Positions 16,990 to 25,073 of a stretch of 64,000 bases of DNA are shown here, in pieces (position 1 is the first letter of the stretch; every line of letters starts with the position of its first letter). The DNA is taken from contig CAZVLU010000010.1 in assembly GCA_964628235.1 (NCBI GenBank), positions 17,026 through 81,025 of the forward strand. Reading direction: 5' to 3'. Made by a program: the position numbers and the translations under genes. Under the pieces are notes generated by a model. That model had not been told where the DNA came from. It did not search any database and saw only the letters and a program-made list of their open reading frames with translations. Origin of the DNA: CAMAVH01 sp964628235 (GTDB taxonomy: Bacteria > Pseudomonadota > Alphaproteobacteria > SMXQ01).

Positions 16990-18162
16990 TTAACGCGTTA
17001 TCGCGCCCTGAGTCTGCGCGCGCGCCGCGGCTGCTTCGCTGCGGGCCACGATGGCCGTGAGCGGCACCAGCACCAACCCCCGTTCGCCCAAGCCCGGCAA
17101 CCAGTCGCGCAGCACCGCGAGCGTGCTTTCATGAGGATGGCCGATGGCGATGGCGCTGCCGCGCGCCTTGGCGATGCGCTCCAACTCCATCAGCCGCGCG
17201 CGCACTTCGGCCGCCGTCTGGATATTGTCGAGGAAGACATGGCGCGTCGCATGCGGCACGCCGGCCTCCGCCGCCAACATGTCGCCGACGCTTGCCGCCG
17301 TGGTCCGCGAGTCGAGAAACAGCAGGCCGCGCCGTTTCAACTCGTCGATCACCACAGCCATGCCGGGCCGGCTGGCGGTGAAGCCGCTGCCCATATGGTT
17401 GTTGATGCCGACATAGCCGCCGAACTGGCCGAGCGCCCAATCGAGCCGGCGGCGGATTTCCTCCGGCGGCAACCCGACCGTCAGGGCGTTCGGCCCCGGA
17501 TCGCCGCCCGACTCGGCCTGGCCCGAGACAGTCGTGCGCGACTGCGGCTGCATCGAGACATGCACCATCAGCTCATGGCCAGCCCGCCGCGCCGTCGCCG
17601 TCTGCGCCGCCAGATCGCGCGCGTAAGGCAGATAAGCGAGCGTCAGCGGCGCCGGCAGCGCGGCAGCCTCGAGCGAATGGCGATGATCGACGCCCATGTC
17701 GTCGATGACGACGGCGACCATCGGCCGGCCCTGCGTCGCCGGCGGCGTCACCGCATAGCGCCGCCATGGCGGCAGCGCGCCGTCCTGTTGGGGCGCGCGC
17801 GCTGGCGCGACTTCGGGAACAGACTCGGGCAGCGATGGCGGGACGCTGAGCGGCAGCGGCATGGCGCGCAACGGATCCTCGGGCGGCAAATCCATCATCG
17901 GCGGGCGCTCGCGGCGCGGATCGGAGACCCAGGGCGCGATATCGATGCGGGGCTGGTTTTGCCGCGGCGGGGCGGCGGATTGCGGCTGGGACGGCGGCGC
18001 GGATGGCGCTGCGGGCGGCGGCGGAGCGGCGACATCGCCGAGCCAAAGACCCAGACCGATGCCGATCCCGAGCGCCAAGCCCATGGCGGCGATCCCGAGC
18101 AGCGACGTGCTGGCGGTCTGCCATAATGACGCCAAACGGCTGCGGAACGAACGGCCAGCCAT
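16990..18162 (-). CDS. Divergent polysaccharide deacetylase family protein (YibQ-like)
   Basis: A 390-residue protein with one N-terminal membrane segment (about residues 18-42), a long Pro-rich periplasmic linker, and a C-terminal divergent polysaccharide deacetylase domain. The domain begins VVIDDMGVD and contains HELMVHVSMQP, NNHMGSGF and GHPHES. These proteins (formerly DUF610) have a NodB-like fold, but their substrate is not established. The ATG at 18162 is chosen for its GGAG ribosome-binding site and because the start at 18204 adds no signal-like sequence. Confidence 0.85.
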   Translation of the reverse strand: MAGRSFRSRLASLWQTASTSLLGIAAMGLALGIGIGLGLWLGDVAAPPPPAAPSAPPSQPQSAAPPRQNQPRIDIAPWVSDPRRERPPMMDLPPEDPLRAMPLPLSVPPSLPESVPEVAPARAPQQDGALPPWRRYAVTPPATQGRPMVAVVIDDMGVDHRHSLEAAALPAPLTLAYLPYARDLAAQTATARRAGHELMVHVSMQPQSRTTVSGQAESGGDPGPNALTVGLPPEEIRRRLDWALGQFGGYVGINNHMGSGFTASRPGMAVVIDELKRRGLLFLDSRTTAASVGDMLAAEAGVPHATRHVFLDNIQTAAEVRARLMELERIAKARGSAIAIGHPHESTLAVLRDWLPGLGERGLVLVPLTAIVARSEAAAARAQTQGAITR

Positions 18163-18244
18163 GCGGAGGCTCCAACGCGGGACATAGGCCTGCCTAGCTA
18201 GCATATCGGCGCAGAAAAAGTCACTTCGCGATCATTTAAAGGGT

Positions 18245-19540
18245 ATGACAGCTTCGCTTCGGCTTCGGAACCGGCAAATCATGGGCACGTTTACGACAGC
18301 GTCCCATATCGGACGTCATACGGTTTTAGAAAGACGCTCGTTGATCAACTCCGACGCGTGGGATGGCCTCTCAGATAATCCGCCACGTCCATTCCTCTCC
18401 GGCGGCGGCGAGATGGGTGCCGCCATTACGGCATTCGATTGGTCGCAAACGTCGCTCGGCCCGATGGAAAATTGGCCGCAATCGCTGAAAACCATCACCC
18501 ATATGGTGATGATGTCCAAACAGCCGATGTGCTTCTTCTGGGGACCGGAGCTGCTGAATTTCTTCAACGATGCCTACCGGCCGATGCTCGGCAAACGCGC
18601 CGACGGAGCGCTCGGCAGGCCCTTCAAGGAATTATGGTCGGATGTGTGGGAAGACGTCCTTCCCTTCACGCGCCAAGCGCTGTCCGGCGAAGGCACATGG
18701 ACGGAGAATCTTCGTCTCCGCATGACGCGCAACGGCTATGAGGAGGACGCCTATTTCACCTTCTCCTACAGCCCGCTCTATGACGACGATGGCCGCGTTG
18801 CCGGGATTCTCGATATCGCCACGGAAACGACGAAAGCCGTCATCGACCGCGCCGAACTCAACACGGCCAACAGAGCCCTCGCCGAGAGCATCGAGGAAGC
18901 GCAACGCCTGCTCGCCGCCCGCATTCATTCGGAGGAACAGCAGAGCTTACTTCAGCGCGAGCTGTCTCACCGCATGAAGAACACCCTCTCCGTCGTCCAG
19001 GCGATCGTCGCCCAGACCATGCGCCATTCGAAAAGCCTGAGCGACGCGAGCGAGACCATCGCCGGACGCCTGATCGCCCTGTCGCGCGCCCAGGACACTC
19101 TCACCGAGAATAGTTGGGCGAATGCCGATCTCCGCGACGTGATCGACAACGCGCTCTCCGCCCATCTCGACCGCGACGGCCGCTTCGCCATATCCGGCCC
19201 GCCGGCCAGGGTCACCGCGCAGCAGGCGCTCGGCATGTCCCTGGCCATCCATGAATTGGCGACCAATGCCGTCAAATACGGCGCCCTTTCGAACGAGCAT
19301 GGGGCCGTGACGATCGGCTGGACGCTTGAGGCCAGCGGCCTGTTTTGTTTCGAATGGCGGGAATCCGGCGGACCGAGAGTGACGCCCCCCACCGTCAAAG
19401 GGTTCGGATCCCGCCTGATCGAAACCATCGTCGCCAGCTATTTTTCCGGCCGCGGCAATGTCGCCTACGAGCCGAATGGCATCAATTTCACCCTCGACGG
19501 CCGCCTGGACCCTGAAGAACAACAAACCGTCTCGAAATAG
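18245..19540 (+). CDS. PAS-HWE-family sensor histidine kinase
   Basis: A 431-residue soluble kinase. A PAS-type sensor (about 60-205) begins with the family's DWSQTSLGPMENWPQSL. A coiled linker leads to an HWE kinase core with the phospho-acceptor His in LSHRMKNTLSVVQAIV, the N box HELATNAVKYGALS, and the diagnostic WRE in FEWRESGGP. HWE kinases are typical of alphaproteobacteria and often sense light or redox state, or take part in general-stress signalling; the signal here is unknown. A single receiver protein follows 18 bases downstream and is the likely partner. The start is uncertain: the first ATG is used, with only AAAGGG close by. Confidence 0.87.
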   Translation: MTASLRLRNRQIMGTFTTASHIGRHTVLERRSLINSDAWDGLSDNPPRPFLSGGGEMGAAITAFDWSQTSLGPMENWPQSLKTITHMVMMSKQPMCFFWGPELLNFFNDAYRPMLGKRADGALGRPFKELWSDVWEDVLPFTRQALSGEGTWTENLRLRMTRNGYEEDAYFTFSYSPLYDDDGRVAGILDIATETTKAVIDRAELNTANRALAESIEEAQRLLAARIHSEEQQSLLQRELSHRMKNTLSVVQAIVAQTMRHSKSLSDASETIAGRLIALSRAQDTLTENSWANADLRDVIDNALSAHLDRDGRFAISGPPARVTAQQALGMSLAIHELATNAVKYGALSNEHGAVTIGWTLEASGLFCFEWRESGGPRVTPPTVKGFGSRLIETIVASYFSGRGNVAYEPNGINFTLDGRLDPEEQQTVSK

Positions 19541-19558
19541 CCATGGAACTCCCCTCAT

Positions 19559-19960
19559 ATGGGCGCGTTACCAATCATGTTGAACACTGCGCCATATGCC
19601 CCTAAAGCCGTCCTGGTGGTCGAAGACGACCCGTTGGTGCGGCTCGGCGCCGTCGATCTCGTCGAAGACGCGGGCTATGTCGCCTATGAAGCCGGCGATG
19701 CCGATCAGGCCATTGCCATGCTCGAGCGGCATGAGGATATTTTCGCCGTTTTCACGGATATCGAGATGCCCGGCTTGATGGATGGGCTGAAATTGGCGCA
19801 TTTCATCAAAAAGCGCTGGCCGCCATGCGCCATCCTGGTCGCTTCGGGCTATATCAAATTGTCCGCCAAGGACATGCCCGAGAACGCTCTGTTCTTTCCC
19901 AAGCCCTATACCCCGTCCGCGATTGCCGAAGCTCTTGGCAGGGTAGCCTCGCACGGCTGA
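19559..19960 (+). CDS. Single-domain response regulator
   Basis: A 133-residue protein made of one receiver domain and no output domain. The acidic pocket is EDD in VVEDDPLVRLG, the phospho-acceptor Asp is in FTDIEMPG, and the conserved Lys is in FFPKPYTP. It follows the HWE kinase by 18 bases, so the two probably form a phosphotransfer pair. A single-domain receiver could pass phosphate on, sink it, or bind a target protein. An internal ATG at 19577 is an alternative start. Confidence 0.87.
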   Translation: MGALPIMLNTAPYAPKAVLVVEDDPLVRLGAVDLVEDAGYVAYEAGDADQAIAMLERHEDIFAVFTDIEMPGLMDGLKLAHFIKKRWPPCAILVASGYIKLSAKDMPENALFFPKPYTPSAIAEALGRVASHG

Positions 19961-20102
19961 GCCCTCCGGCCCACGGACGCTGCGCCCTCCCTGACCTTCC
20001 CCTCGCCTGAAAAAGCCTGATATAACAGCCGCCAATTCCAGCCGCTTGCAGCGGCTGCGTCGATTCGCGCGCGATGCGAAAGACTCCCGCCAAGAGATTG
20101 AA

Positions 20103-20708
20103 ATGTTTCTCCTAATCGATAATTACGACAGCTTCACCTACAACTTGGTGCATTACCTTGGCGAAGAGGGGGCCGAGGTCGTGGTCAAGCGCAACGACGC
20201 GCTGACGGCCGACGAAGCCATGGCGATGCAGCCCCAGGGCATCGTGCTGTCGCCAGGCCCCTGCGACCCCGACCGCGCCGGCATCTGCCTGGCGCTGATC
20301 GACAAGGCCGCCAAGGCCAAGCTGCCGTTGTTCGGTGTCTGCCTCGGCCATCAGGCCATCGGCCAGGCGTTCGGCGGCAAGGTGGTGCGCGCGCCCGAGC
20401 CGATGCACGGCAAGGTCAGCGCCATCCAGCATCGCGCCAAAGGCGTCTTCGCCGGCCTGCCGACGCCCTTCGAAGCGACGCGCTATCACTCGCTTATCGT
20501 CGAGAAAGCCACCCTGCCCGCCAGCCTCGAGTCCACCGCCGAGACTGCCGACGGCCTGATCATGGGCTTGCAGCACAAAGAGCTGCCGGTGTTCGGCGTG
20601 CAATTCCATCCCGAGAGCATCGCCTCGCAGCACGGCCACGACATCCTGCGCAACTTCCTGCAGCTCGCCGGCCACAATGGCCCCCGCATGAAGCGGAGCG
20701 CGGCATGA
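20103..20708 (+). CDS. trpG: Anthranilate synthase component II (glutamine amidotransferase)
   Basis: Releases ammonia from glutamine for TrpE. The 201-residue protein is a class I amidotransferase with LLIDNYDSFTYNL at the N terminus, the nucleophile Cys in FGVCLGHQ, and the His-Glu pair in FHPESI. The ATG at 20103 is chosen because it begins the family N terminus and AAGAGA lies upstream; longer in-frame sequence to 20046 is not conserved-looking. The 142-base gap upstream has a small hairpin (AGCCGCT-TGC-AGCGGCT) but no Trp-rich leader peptide. Its stop overlaps the trpD start. Confidence 0.96.
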   Translation: MFLLIDNYDSFTYNLVHYLGEEGAEVVVKRNDALTADEAMAMQPQGIVLSPGPCDPDRAGICLALIDKAAKAKLPLFGVCLGHQAIGQAFGGKVVRAPEPMHGKVSAIQHRAKGVFAGLPTPFEATRYHSLIVEKATLPASLESTAETADGLIMGLQHKELPVFGVQFHPESIASQHGHDILRNFLQLAGHNGPRMKRSAA

Positions 20709-21766
20709 GCGACGCCAAAAACCCTACGGGCAACCCTGAACTCGTCGCCGCCTTCAAGAAGCTGCTCGCCTTCGTCGCCGATGGCGGCAAGCTGAGCCAG
20801 GCCCAGGCCGAAGAAGCCTTCGAGATCATCATGTCGGGCAACGCCACGCCGTCGCAGATGGGCGCCATGCTGATGGGCCTGCGGTTGCGCGGCGAGACGG
20901 TCGACGAGATCGCGGGGGCCGCGCGCGTCATGCGCGCCAAGGCCGTGCCGATCCAAGCCCCGCCCGGCGCGATTGACACCTGCGGCACCGGCGGCGATGC
21001 CTCCGGCACCTTCAACATCTCGACCGGCGCTGCCATCGTCGCCGCCGCTTGCGGCGTGCCGGTCGCCAAGCATGGCAACCGCGCCGCCTCGTCCAAGTCC
21101 GGCTCGGCCGATGTGCTGGCCGCCCTCGGCGTCAATCTCGACGCCGACATGGCGCTGGTCGCCGAGTCGCTCAAGCTCAACAACATCGGCTTCATGATGG
21201 CGCCGCGCCATCACGCCGCCATGCGCCATGTCGGGCCGACGCGCGTCGAGCTCGGCACGCGCACGATCTTCAATCTGCTGGGTCCCTTGGCCAATCCGGC
21301 TGGCGCGAAACGCCAGTTGCTCGGCGTGTTCAGCCGCCAATGGATCAAGCCGGTCGCCGAAGTGCTCGGCCAGCTCGGCTCCGAACGCGCCTGGGTCGTG
21401 CATGGCTCGGACGGCCTTGATGAGTTGACCACCACCGGCACAAGCTATGTCGCCGAATTGAAAGACGGCAAGGTCGCGACCTTCGAGGTCACGCCCGAAG
21501 ACGCCGGCCTGCCGCGCGTCGCCTCCGACGCGCTCAAAGGCGGCGATCCCGCCTTCAACGCCCAAGCCATCACCGCCATGCTCGACGGCGCAACCGGCCC
21601 CTATCGCGACATCGTGCTACTCAATGCTGCCGCGGCGCTCATCGTCGCCGGCAAGGCAGCCGACCTGAAAGCCGGCGTTAAGCTCGCTGCCGAGGCCATC
21701 GCCTCCGGCAAAGCGAAAGCAACGCTGGCTGCTCTCGTCGCCACCTCGACGAAAGTACCCGCGTGA
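20705..21766 (+). CDS. trpD: Anthranilate phosphoribosyltransferase
   Basis: Joins anthranilate to phosphoribosyl pyrophosphate, the second step of tryptophan synthesis. The 353-residue protein has the PRPP-binding CGTGGDASGTFNIST, the KHGNRAASSKSGSAD motif, and the anthranilate-site region MAPRHHAAMRHVGPTR. ATGA overlaps with trpG upstream and GTGA overlaps with trpC downstream show a tightly coupled trpGDC unit. Length is normal for the family. Confidence 0.97.
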   Translation: MSDAKNPTGNPELVAAFKKLLAFVADGGKLSQAQAEEAFEIIMSGNATPSQMGAMLMGLRLRGETVDEIAGAARVMRAKAVPIQAPPGAIDTCGTGGDASGTFNISTGAAIVAAACGVPVAKHGNRAASSKSGSADVLAALGVNLDADMALVAESLKLNNIGFMMAPRHHAAMRHVGPTRVELGTRTIFNLLGPLANPAGAKRQLLGVFSRQWIKPVAEVLGQLGSERAWVVHGSDGLDELTTTGTSYVAELKDGKVATFEVTPEDAGLPRVASDALKGGDPAFNAQAITAMLDGATGPYRDIVLLNAAAALIVAGKAADLKAGVKLAAEAIASGKAKATLAALVATSTKVPA

Positions 21767-22686
21767 GCGACGTTCTCCAGAAGATTTGCGACATCCGCCT
21801 CGCGCAGGTGAAGGCGAATGAGGCGGCGCGGCCGTTCGCCGCCGTCGATGCCGCCGCCAAAGCCCAGTCGCAAACGCCAACGGGCAAGCCGCGCGGCTTT
21901 CGCAAAGCCTTGGACGCCAAGACTCGCCGCATCGCGCCGGCCGCCGTGGCCGACGACGGCTACGGCAAAGTCTTCGATCTGCGCACGCAAGGCGCGCAGC
22001 AGCACTATGAAACGCCGGTCAAAGCCGCCCACGCTTACGGCCTGATCGCCGAAATCAAGAAAGCCAGCCCGAGCGCTGGGCTGATCCGCCCGGACTTCGA
22101 TCCGGCCGCCCTCGCCCGCGCTTATAAAGCCGGGGGCGCTGCATGCCTGTCGGTGCTCACCGAAGTCGATCACTTCCAGGGCCATGACGATTATCTCGTC
22201 CAGGCGCGCGCGGCGGTCGATCTGCCGGTGCTGCGCAAAGACTTCATGCTGACGCCCTATCAGATCGCCGAGTCGCGGGCACTCGCCGCCGACTGCATCC
22301 TCATCATCATGGCCGCTCTCAGCGACGCGCAGGCGCGCGAGCTGGAAGACGCCGCCTTCGGCTATGGCATGGACGTGCTGGTCGAAGTGCATGACGAAGA
22401 CGAACTGGCGCGCGCGCTCAAGGCGCTCACATCGCCGCTGATCGGCGTCAACAACCGCAACCTGAAAACCCTCAAGACCGACCTCGGCGTCACCGAGCGC
22501 CTGGCCGATCTGTTGCCTGCCGGGAAAACCCTGGTCTCCGAAAGCGGCCTGACCGGCCCGGCCGACCTCGCCCGCATGGCCCGCGCCGGCGCGCGTTGCT
22601 TCCTGGTCGGCGAAAGCCTGATGCGCCAGCCGGACGTCACCGCCGCCACCCGCGCCCTGCTCGGACCAGTTCGGGTGCAGGCGTAA
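21763..22686 (+). CDS. trpC: Indole-3-glycerol-phosphate synthase with N-terminal insertion
   Basis: Closes the indole ring in the fourth step of tryptophan synthesis. The barrel signatures are present: LIAEIKKASPS, VLTEVDHFQG, LRKDFM, GVNNRNL and VSESGL. The protein is 307 residues, longer than the usual 260-275, because about 38 extra residues (roughly 52-89) lie between FRKAL and AYGLIAEIKK. The reading frame is intact and the insertion is in frame, so the enzyme is probably active. The GTG start overlaps the trpD stop. The stop overlaps the moaC ATG (TAATG). Confidence 0.95.
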   Translation: MSDVLQKICDIRLAQVKANEAARPFAAVDAAAKAQSQTPTGKPRGFRKALDAKTRRIAPAAVADDGYGKVFDLRTQGAQQHYETPVKAAHAYGLIAEIKKASPSAGLIRPDFDPAALARAYKAGGAACLSVLTEVDHFQGHDDYLVQARAAVDLPVLRKDFMLTPYQIAESRALAADCILIIMAALSDAQARELEDAAFGYGMDVLVEVHDEDELARALKALTSPLIGVNNRNLKTLKTDLGVTERLADLLPAGKTLVSESGLTGPADLARMARAGARCFLVGESLMRQPDVTAATRALLGPVRVQA

Positions 22687-23162
22687 TGGCCAAGCCCAAG
22701 CTCACCCATTTGGATTCCAAGGGCAACGCCCGCATGGTGGATGTCGGCGGCAAAGCCGTCACCAGCCGCGTCGCCACCGCCACCGGCTCGGTGCTGATGG
22801 CCAAAGAGACCGTGGCGCTGATTCGCGCCGGCGGCTTCAAGAAGGGCGATGTGCTGTCGATCGCCCGCATCGCCGGCATCATGGGGGCGAAGAAAACCCC
22901 CGAGCTGATCCCGCTCTGCCACCCGATTTCGCTCACCTCGGTGGCCGTCGATCTGACCCTGACGGCCAAGGGCGTCGACATCACCGCCACCTGCAAGATC
23001 GCCGCCCAGACGGGCATCGAAATGGAAGCATTAACAGCGGTTTCCGTCGCGGCTTTGACAGTTTACGACATGTGCAAGGCGGTCGATCGCGGCATGACTA
23101 TCACCGGCGTCCGCGTCACCCACAAGTCTGGCGGTAAGTCAGGCACTTACAAGGTGAAGTGA
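22686..23162 (+). CDS. moaC: Cyclic pyranopterin monophosphate synthase
   Basis: Converts the MoaA product to cyclic pyranopterin monophosphate in molybdenum cofactor synthesis. The 158-residue protein has THLDSKGNARMVDVG, the active-site LIPLCHP motif, GIEMEALTAV and the terminal KSGGKSG. The ATG at 22686 overlaps the trpC stop (TAATG); a longer in-frame reading back into trpC is not conserved. The stop overlaps the moeA start. Coupling of trpC to moaC and moeA is typical of this lineage. Confidence 0.97.
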   Translation: MAKPKLTHLDSKGNARMVDVGGKAVTSRVATATGSVLMAKETVALIRAGGFKKGDVLSIARIAGIMGAKKTPELIPLCHPISLTSVAVDLTLTAKGVDITATCKIAAQTGIEMEALTAVSVAALTVYDMCKAVDRGMTITGVRVTHKSGGKSGTYKVK

Positions 23163-24358
23163 TGCTATCGGTCGAGGAGGCCCGCAAGGCGATCCTGGCC
23201 GCCCTCTCGCCGCTCGAAGCCGAGACGGTCGGCCTCGCTGCGGCCCTCGGTCGGGTGCTGGCGGAAGACGTCCTCGCGCAGGTCACCCAGCCGCCCAGCG
23301 ACCTCTCGGCGATGGACGGCTATGCCCTGCGCGCTGGCGATGTCGCCCAGGTCCCGGCCACCCTCACCGTGATCGGCGAAGCGCCCGCCGGCGGCGCCTT
23401 CCCAGGCACGGTCGGCCCCGGCCAGGCCGTGCGAATCTTCACCGGCGGCCCGGTCCCCGCCGGGGCGGATGCCGTGGTGATTCAGGAAGACACCGAGCGG
23501 GCGGGCGACAAAATCACGGTCAAAGCCGGGCCGCGGTTGGGCGAAAACGTGCGTCGCGCCGGTTTGGACTTTTACAAAGACGGCCTGTTGCTGGCCAAGG
23601 GCCGCCGCCTCGCCGCGCGCGACATCGCGCTGGCCGCCGCCGCCAACAATCCCACGCTTCAGGTCGGCCGCCGCCCGCGCATCGCCATTCTCGCCACCGG
23701 CGACGAGTTGGTGAACCCGGGCGAGCCCATCGGCCCCAACCAGATCGTCAGCTCCAACGGTTTCGGGCTATCGGCCTTCGTGCGCGCCCATGGCGGCGAG
23801 CCGGTCGATCTCGGCATCGCGCCCGACGACGCGGAAGCCTTGAAGGTTATGGCGCGCGGCGCTGCCGGCGCCGACATGCTGGTGACGATCGGCGGCGCCT
23901 CGGTCGGCGATCACGACTTGATTCAGAAGGTGCTGGGCGAAGTCGGCTTGAAGGTCGACTTCTGGAAAATCGCCATGAAGCCCGGCAAGCCGCTGATGTT
24001 CGGCCATTTCAACGGCACGCCGATGTTGGGCCTGCCCGGCAATCCGGTTTCAGCGCTCGTCTGCGCTCTGCTCTATCTCGGCCCGGCCATCCTGAAACTG
24101 CAGGGCGGCGGCGACACGGCGCCGCGCCAGATCCGCGCGCGATTGGGCGCGGCGGTGAAGGCCAACAATTTCCGCGAGGATTTCCTGCGCGCGACCCTGG
24201 CCACGAACGCCGAGGGCGAGACCGTCGCCACTGCCTTCCCGGTGCAGGACTCCTCGATGCTCGGCCTGCTGTCGCGCGCCGACGGCCTGATCCGCCGCCC
24301 GCCCGACGCCCCCGCCGCCCAAGCCGGCGACTGGGTGCCGGTGATCCCGTTGGATTAG
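23162..24358 (+). CDS. moeA: Molybdopterin molybdotransferase
   Basis: Inserts molybdate into adenylylated molybdopterin, the last common step to molybdenum cofactor. The 398-residue protein has the N-terminal MoeA domain (SAMDGYALRA), the MPT-binding central domain (ATGDELVNPG, IGGASVGDHD, MKPGKP, GLPGNPVSA) and the C-terminal beta domain. ATG 23162 overlaps the moaC stop (TGATG) and AAGGTGAAG lies upstream; GTG 23159 is an alternative. It converges on vapC with six bases between stops. Confidence 0.96.
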   Translation: MLSVEEARKAILAALSPLEAETVGLAAALGRVLAEDVLAQVTQPPSDLSAMDGYALRAGDVAQVPATLTVIGEAPAGGAFPGTVGPGQAVRIFTGGPVPAGADAVVIQEDTERAGDKITVKAGPRLGENVRRAGLDFYKDGLLLAKGRRLAARDIALAAAANNPTLQVGRRPRIAILATGDELVNPGEPIGPNQIVSSNGFGLSAFVRAHGGEPVDLGIAPDDAEALKVMARGAAGADMLVTIGGASVGDHDLIQKVLGEVGLKVDFWKIAMKPGKPLMFGHFNGTPMLGLPGNPVSALVCALLYLGPAILKLQGGGDTAPRQIRARLGAAVKANNFREDFLRATLATNAEGETVATAFPVQDSSMLGLLSRADGLIRRPPDAPAAQAGDWVPVIPLD

Positions 24359-24364
24359 CTCCCA

Positions 24365-24748
24365 TCAAAGGACCGTAGCGACATCCGTCTTGGCGAAATC
24401 CTGCCCGACGTAAAGCAGAGCGCAGTCGCGCTCTTTCGCCAATTCATAGGCGAAACAGTCGCCGAAATTCAGGCCGGCAGGATGGACGCCCTTGCCCCAT
24501 GCGGCGTAAGCGCCCGCCACGCGCCGGGCTGCCGCAGGCGTCAATGGAACGACCTCCAGCCCGACCTCTTCGATCAAGCGAGCCATCTCGTCGCCGATGT
24601 TCCGTGCGGCAGCGACGATCAAGGCTTCCGCCATGGTGCCGGCGGACAGGATGATCTCCTCCTCGACCGCCAGCGCGGCCAGGCAGGCTTCTCCTGCGGG
24701 TTCTTTTAAAAGGATGGCCAGGAGCGCCGACGTATCGACGACGATCAC
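24365..24748 (-). CDS. vapC: VapC-type PIN-domain toxin
   Basis: A 127-residue PIN ribonuclease, the toxin of a type II toxin-antitoxin pair. The acidic Mg-binding residues are in IVVDTSALLAIL (Asp5), GTMAEAL (Glu about 41) and LNFGDCFAYELA (Asp about 96). VapC toxins cut tRNA or rRNA; the target here is unknown. Its start overlaps the vapB stop, so toxin synthesis is coupled to antitoxin synthesis. It abuts the 3' end of moeA. Confidence 0.92.
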   Translation of the reverse strand: MIVVDTSALLAILLKEPAGEACLAALAVEEEIILSAGTMAEALIVAAARNIGDEMARLIEEVGLEVVPLTPAAARRVAGAYAAWGKGVHPAGLNFGDCFAYELAKERDCALLYVGQDFAKTDVATVL

Positions 24749-25002
24749 TTGGGCAAGCCGTCGTCGCCGTAGAGGAAATCTTGGCTGCGAGCGGCGGACG
24801 GGCCGGGCGTCGCTTTGGCGGCGGCGACATCGCTCAGCCCTCGCAGCAGCGCGATTCGACTGTCACGGCTCATCGCCGCCTTAACCGGGACAAGACGGAC
24901 GGCCGCATGGCCATGGCGCGTCAAAATGATCTCGTCACCCTGTTCGGCGCGGCGGACCAGATCGGTCAATTGGCCTTTGGCATCGCTGACGGATACGCGC
25001 AT
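24745..25002 (-). CDS. vapB: VapB/Phd-type antitoxin
   Basis: An 85-residue antitoxin with a Phd-like N-terminal DNA-binding and dimerisation domain (MRVSVSDAKGQLTDLVRRAE) and a C-terminal toxin-binding tail. The ATG at 25002 is chosen because it begins the conserved N terminus and GGGG lies upstream; ATGs at 25014 and 25026 are alternatives. It precedes and overlaps vapC. A long palindrome 37 bases upstream is the likely autoregulatory operator. Confidence 0.9.
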   Translation of the reverse strand: MRVSVSDAKGQLTDLVRRAEQGDEIILTRHGHAAVRLVPVKAAMSRDSRIALLRGLSDVAAAKATPGPSAARSQDFLYGDDGLPK

Positions 25003-25038
25003 GGCTAACCCCATTGGACTAATCAATGGACTTTAATT

Positions 25039-25057
25039 TAGACTATTAGATAGTCTA
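25039..25057. promoter_or_regulatory. vapBC operator palindrome
   Basis: Perfect 8-bp arms TAGACTAT and ATAGTCTA flank three bases, in a very AT-rich patch between vapB and the aldo/keto reductase gene. Two further TGGACT half-sites lie at 25015-25020 and 25027-25032. Type II antitoxins repress their own promoters through such dyads. Confidence 0.65.
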
Positions 25058-25073
25058 TATCAAGAGTTGGCGA

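Noticed and set aside
19961..20102. trp attenuator with leader peptide before trpG
   Set aside because: A small hairpin is present, but there is no short frame with tandem Trp codons and no T-run terminator.
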